From assembly GCA_004402895.1 (NCBI GenBank), contig SORT01000018.1, forward strand, positions 1 to 34,532: a DNA stretch of 34,532 nt, written 5' to 3'. The position numbers and the translations under genes are program-made. Numbering within the stretch: position 1 is the stretch's first letter; each line of letters opens with the position of its first letter. Below the pieces are notes generated by a model, which was not told the DNA's origin, did not search any database, and saw nothing but the letters and a program-made list of their open reading frames with translations. Of the stretch, positions 34,036-34,532 are shown one piece after another. The stretch is from Fidelibacterota bacterium MT.SAG.3. GTDB taxonomy: Bacteria; Fidelibacterota; SORT01.

Positions 34036-34532
34036 TTAATATGTCCGCAGGATTTGTTCTTCCTGTACCAATGCAAGTTTTAAAATCTTTGATCCGAGGT
34101 CTCCCATATCTATATGAATTATATAGATACCGCTTGCTACGGGGAAACCACCCTCATTTGTAAGATCCCACTTCAAGAACTGAGAATCATTGTCTTTATC
34201 GATCACTTTTGACATTTCTCCACCGAGACTGAAGATCCTGATCGTCGCCTTTGTAGGTAGATGATTGAATGTCACGAACTTATCGAATCTGCTCGTTTCA
34301 TTTTCATGAACTCCAAAATATGGATTCGGGAAGACATTTATCTTCTCTACATCTAACTTAGCTTGTGCATTATTACCCGTTGCCGGCGCCTTAGTTGTGA
34401 ACGTGAATCCATCGACTCCGAGTTGCACAGGATTAGCGTACCGGACAATATATTCATCTCCGGTGGACCAAACAGATGCGCCTTCTTGGTCGAAGAATAA
34501 CAACCAGGTTGCGGAGGGATCAATCAACGAAC
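34036..34532 (-). CDS. C-terminal part of a large surface protein, cut by the window edge
   Basis: The frame is open to the window edge, so the 5' part lies outside. The visible 165 residues end in a T9SS-type or FlgD-like domain: INVFPNPYFGVHENE, FVTFNHLPTKATIRIFSLGGE, FLKWDLTNEGGFPVASGIYIIHI, and a final KILKLALVQ. Proteins with this ending in FCB bacteria are usually large secreted or surface proteins. It precedes the PorV/PorQ gene and is likely co-transcribed with it. Confidence 0.8.
   Translation of the reverse strand, partial: SLIDPSATWLLFFDQEGASVWSTGDEYIVRYANPVQLGVDGFTFTTKAPATGNNAQAKLDVEKINVFPNPYFGVHENETSRFDKFVTFNHLPTKATIRIFSLGGEMSKVIDKDNDSQFLKWDLTNEGGFPVASGIYIIHIDMGDLGSKILKLALVQEEQILRTY

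Overview
The window looks like a chromosomal segment from a Gram-negative bacterium of the Fibrobacteres-Chlorobi-Bacteroidota (FCB) group. The evidence is four secreted proteins with type IX secretion (T9SS) C-terminal sorting domains (three of the NYPNPFNP type), a PorV/PorQ-family outer-membrane protein, one complete and one broken TonB-dependent receptor with carboxypeptidase-like N-terminal domains, and many lipoproteins. Marinimicrobia (SAR406) or a relative such as Ignavibacteria or KSB1 is my guess from gene content; no 16S gene is present to settle it.

Layout. 1-144 is the 5' end of an unknown gene that leaves the window. 145-544 has no clear gene. 545-4342 (minus) is a four-gene cluster of exported proteins, including a CsgG-type lipoprotein and an LPP20-like protein. 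4647-12463 (plus) begins with an ECF sigma factor split by a +1 frameshift and its RskA-type anti-sigma factor. A lipoprotein follows that carries four copies of what appears to be the anti-sigma factor's own extracytoplasmic domain. Then come three T9SS cargo proteins: a seven-repeat FG-GAP/VCBS propeller, a double CHRD protein and a DNRLRE protein. A decayed copy of the DNRLRE gene's 5' end lies between the first two cargo genes.

12530-26676 (minus) is the centrepiece: a 15-gene aromatic supra-operon reading leader - trpE-G-D-C-F-B-A - chorismate mutase - DAHP synthase - tyrA - aroA - aroE - aroC - aroKB fusion - aroQ. It encodes all seven shikimate steps, the complete tryptophan branch and the tyrosine branch as far as 4-hydroxyphenylpyruvate. 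Most genes overlap or nearly touch. In front lies a TTGACA-N17-TATATT promoter, a 25-codon leader peptide with the run YYWWYYY, and an intrinsic terminator with a competing antiterminator. This is a ribosome-mediated attenuator that apparently senses tryptophan and tyrosine together and could set flux into the whole pathway. It is the most interesting system in the window.

26754-28335 holds a divergent promoter and a TonB-receptor gene that runs abruptly into the antisense of a truncated nif3-like gene, so both lack their 3' parts (a rearrangement or an assembly chimera). 28490-28564 is tRNA-Val(CAC) with its own strong promoter. 28699-32820 (minus) is a three-gene set: a DUF1028 secreted protein, a TonB-dependent receptor and a lipoprotein. 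32951-34532 (minus) is a PorV/PorQ protein preceded by the C-terminal end of a large surface protein cut by the window edge.

Several promoters share the form TTGACA-like, 17-18 bases, TAnnTT, which suggests a local promoter consensus.
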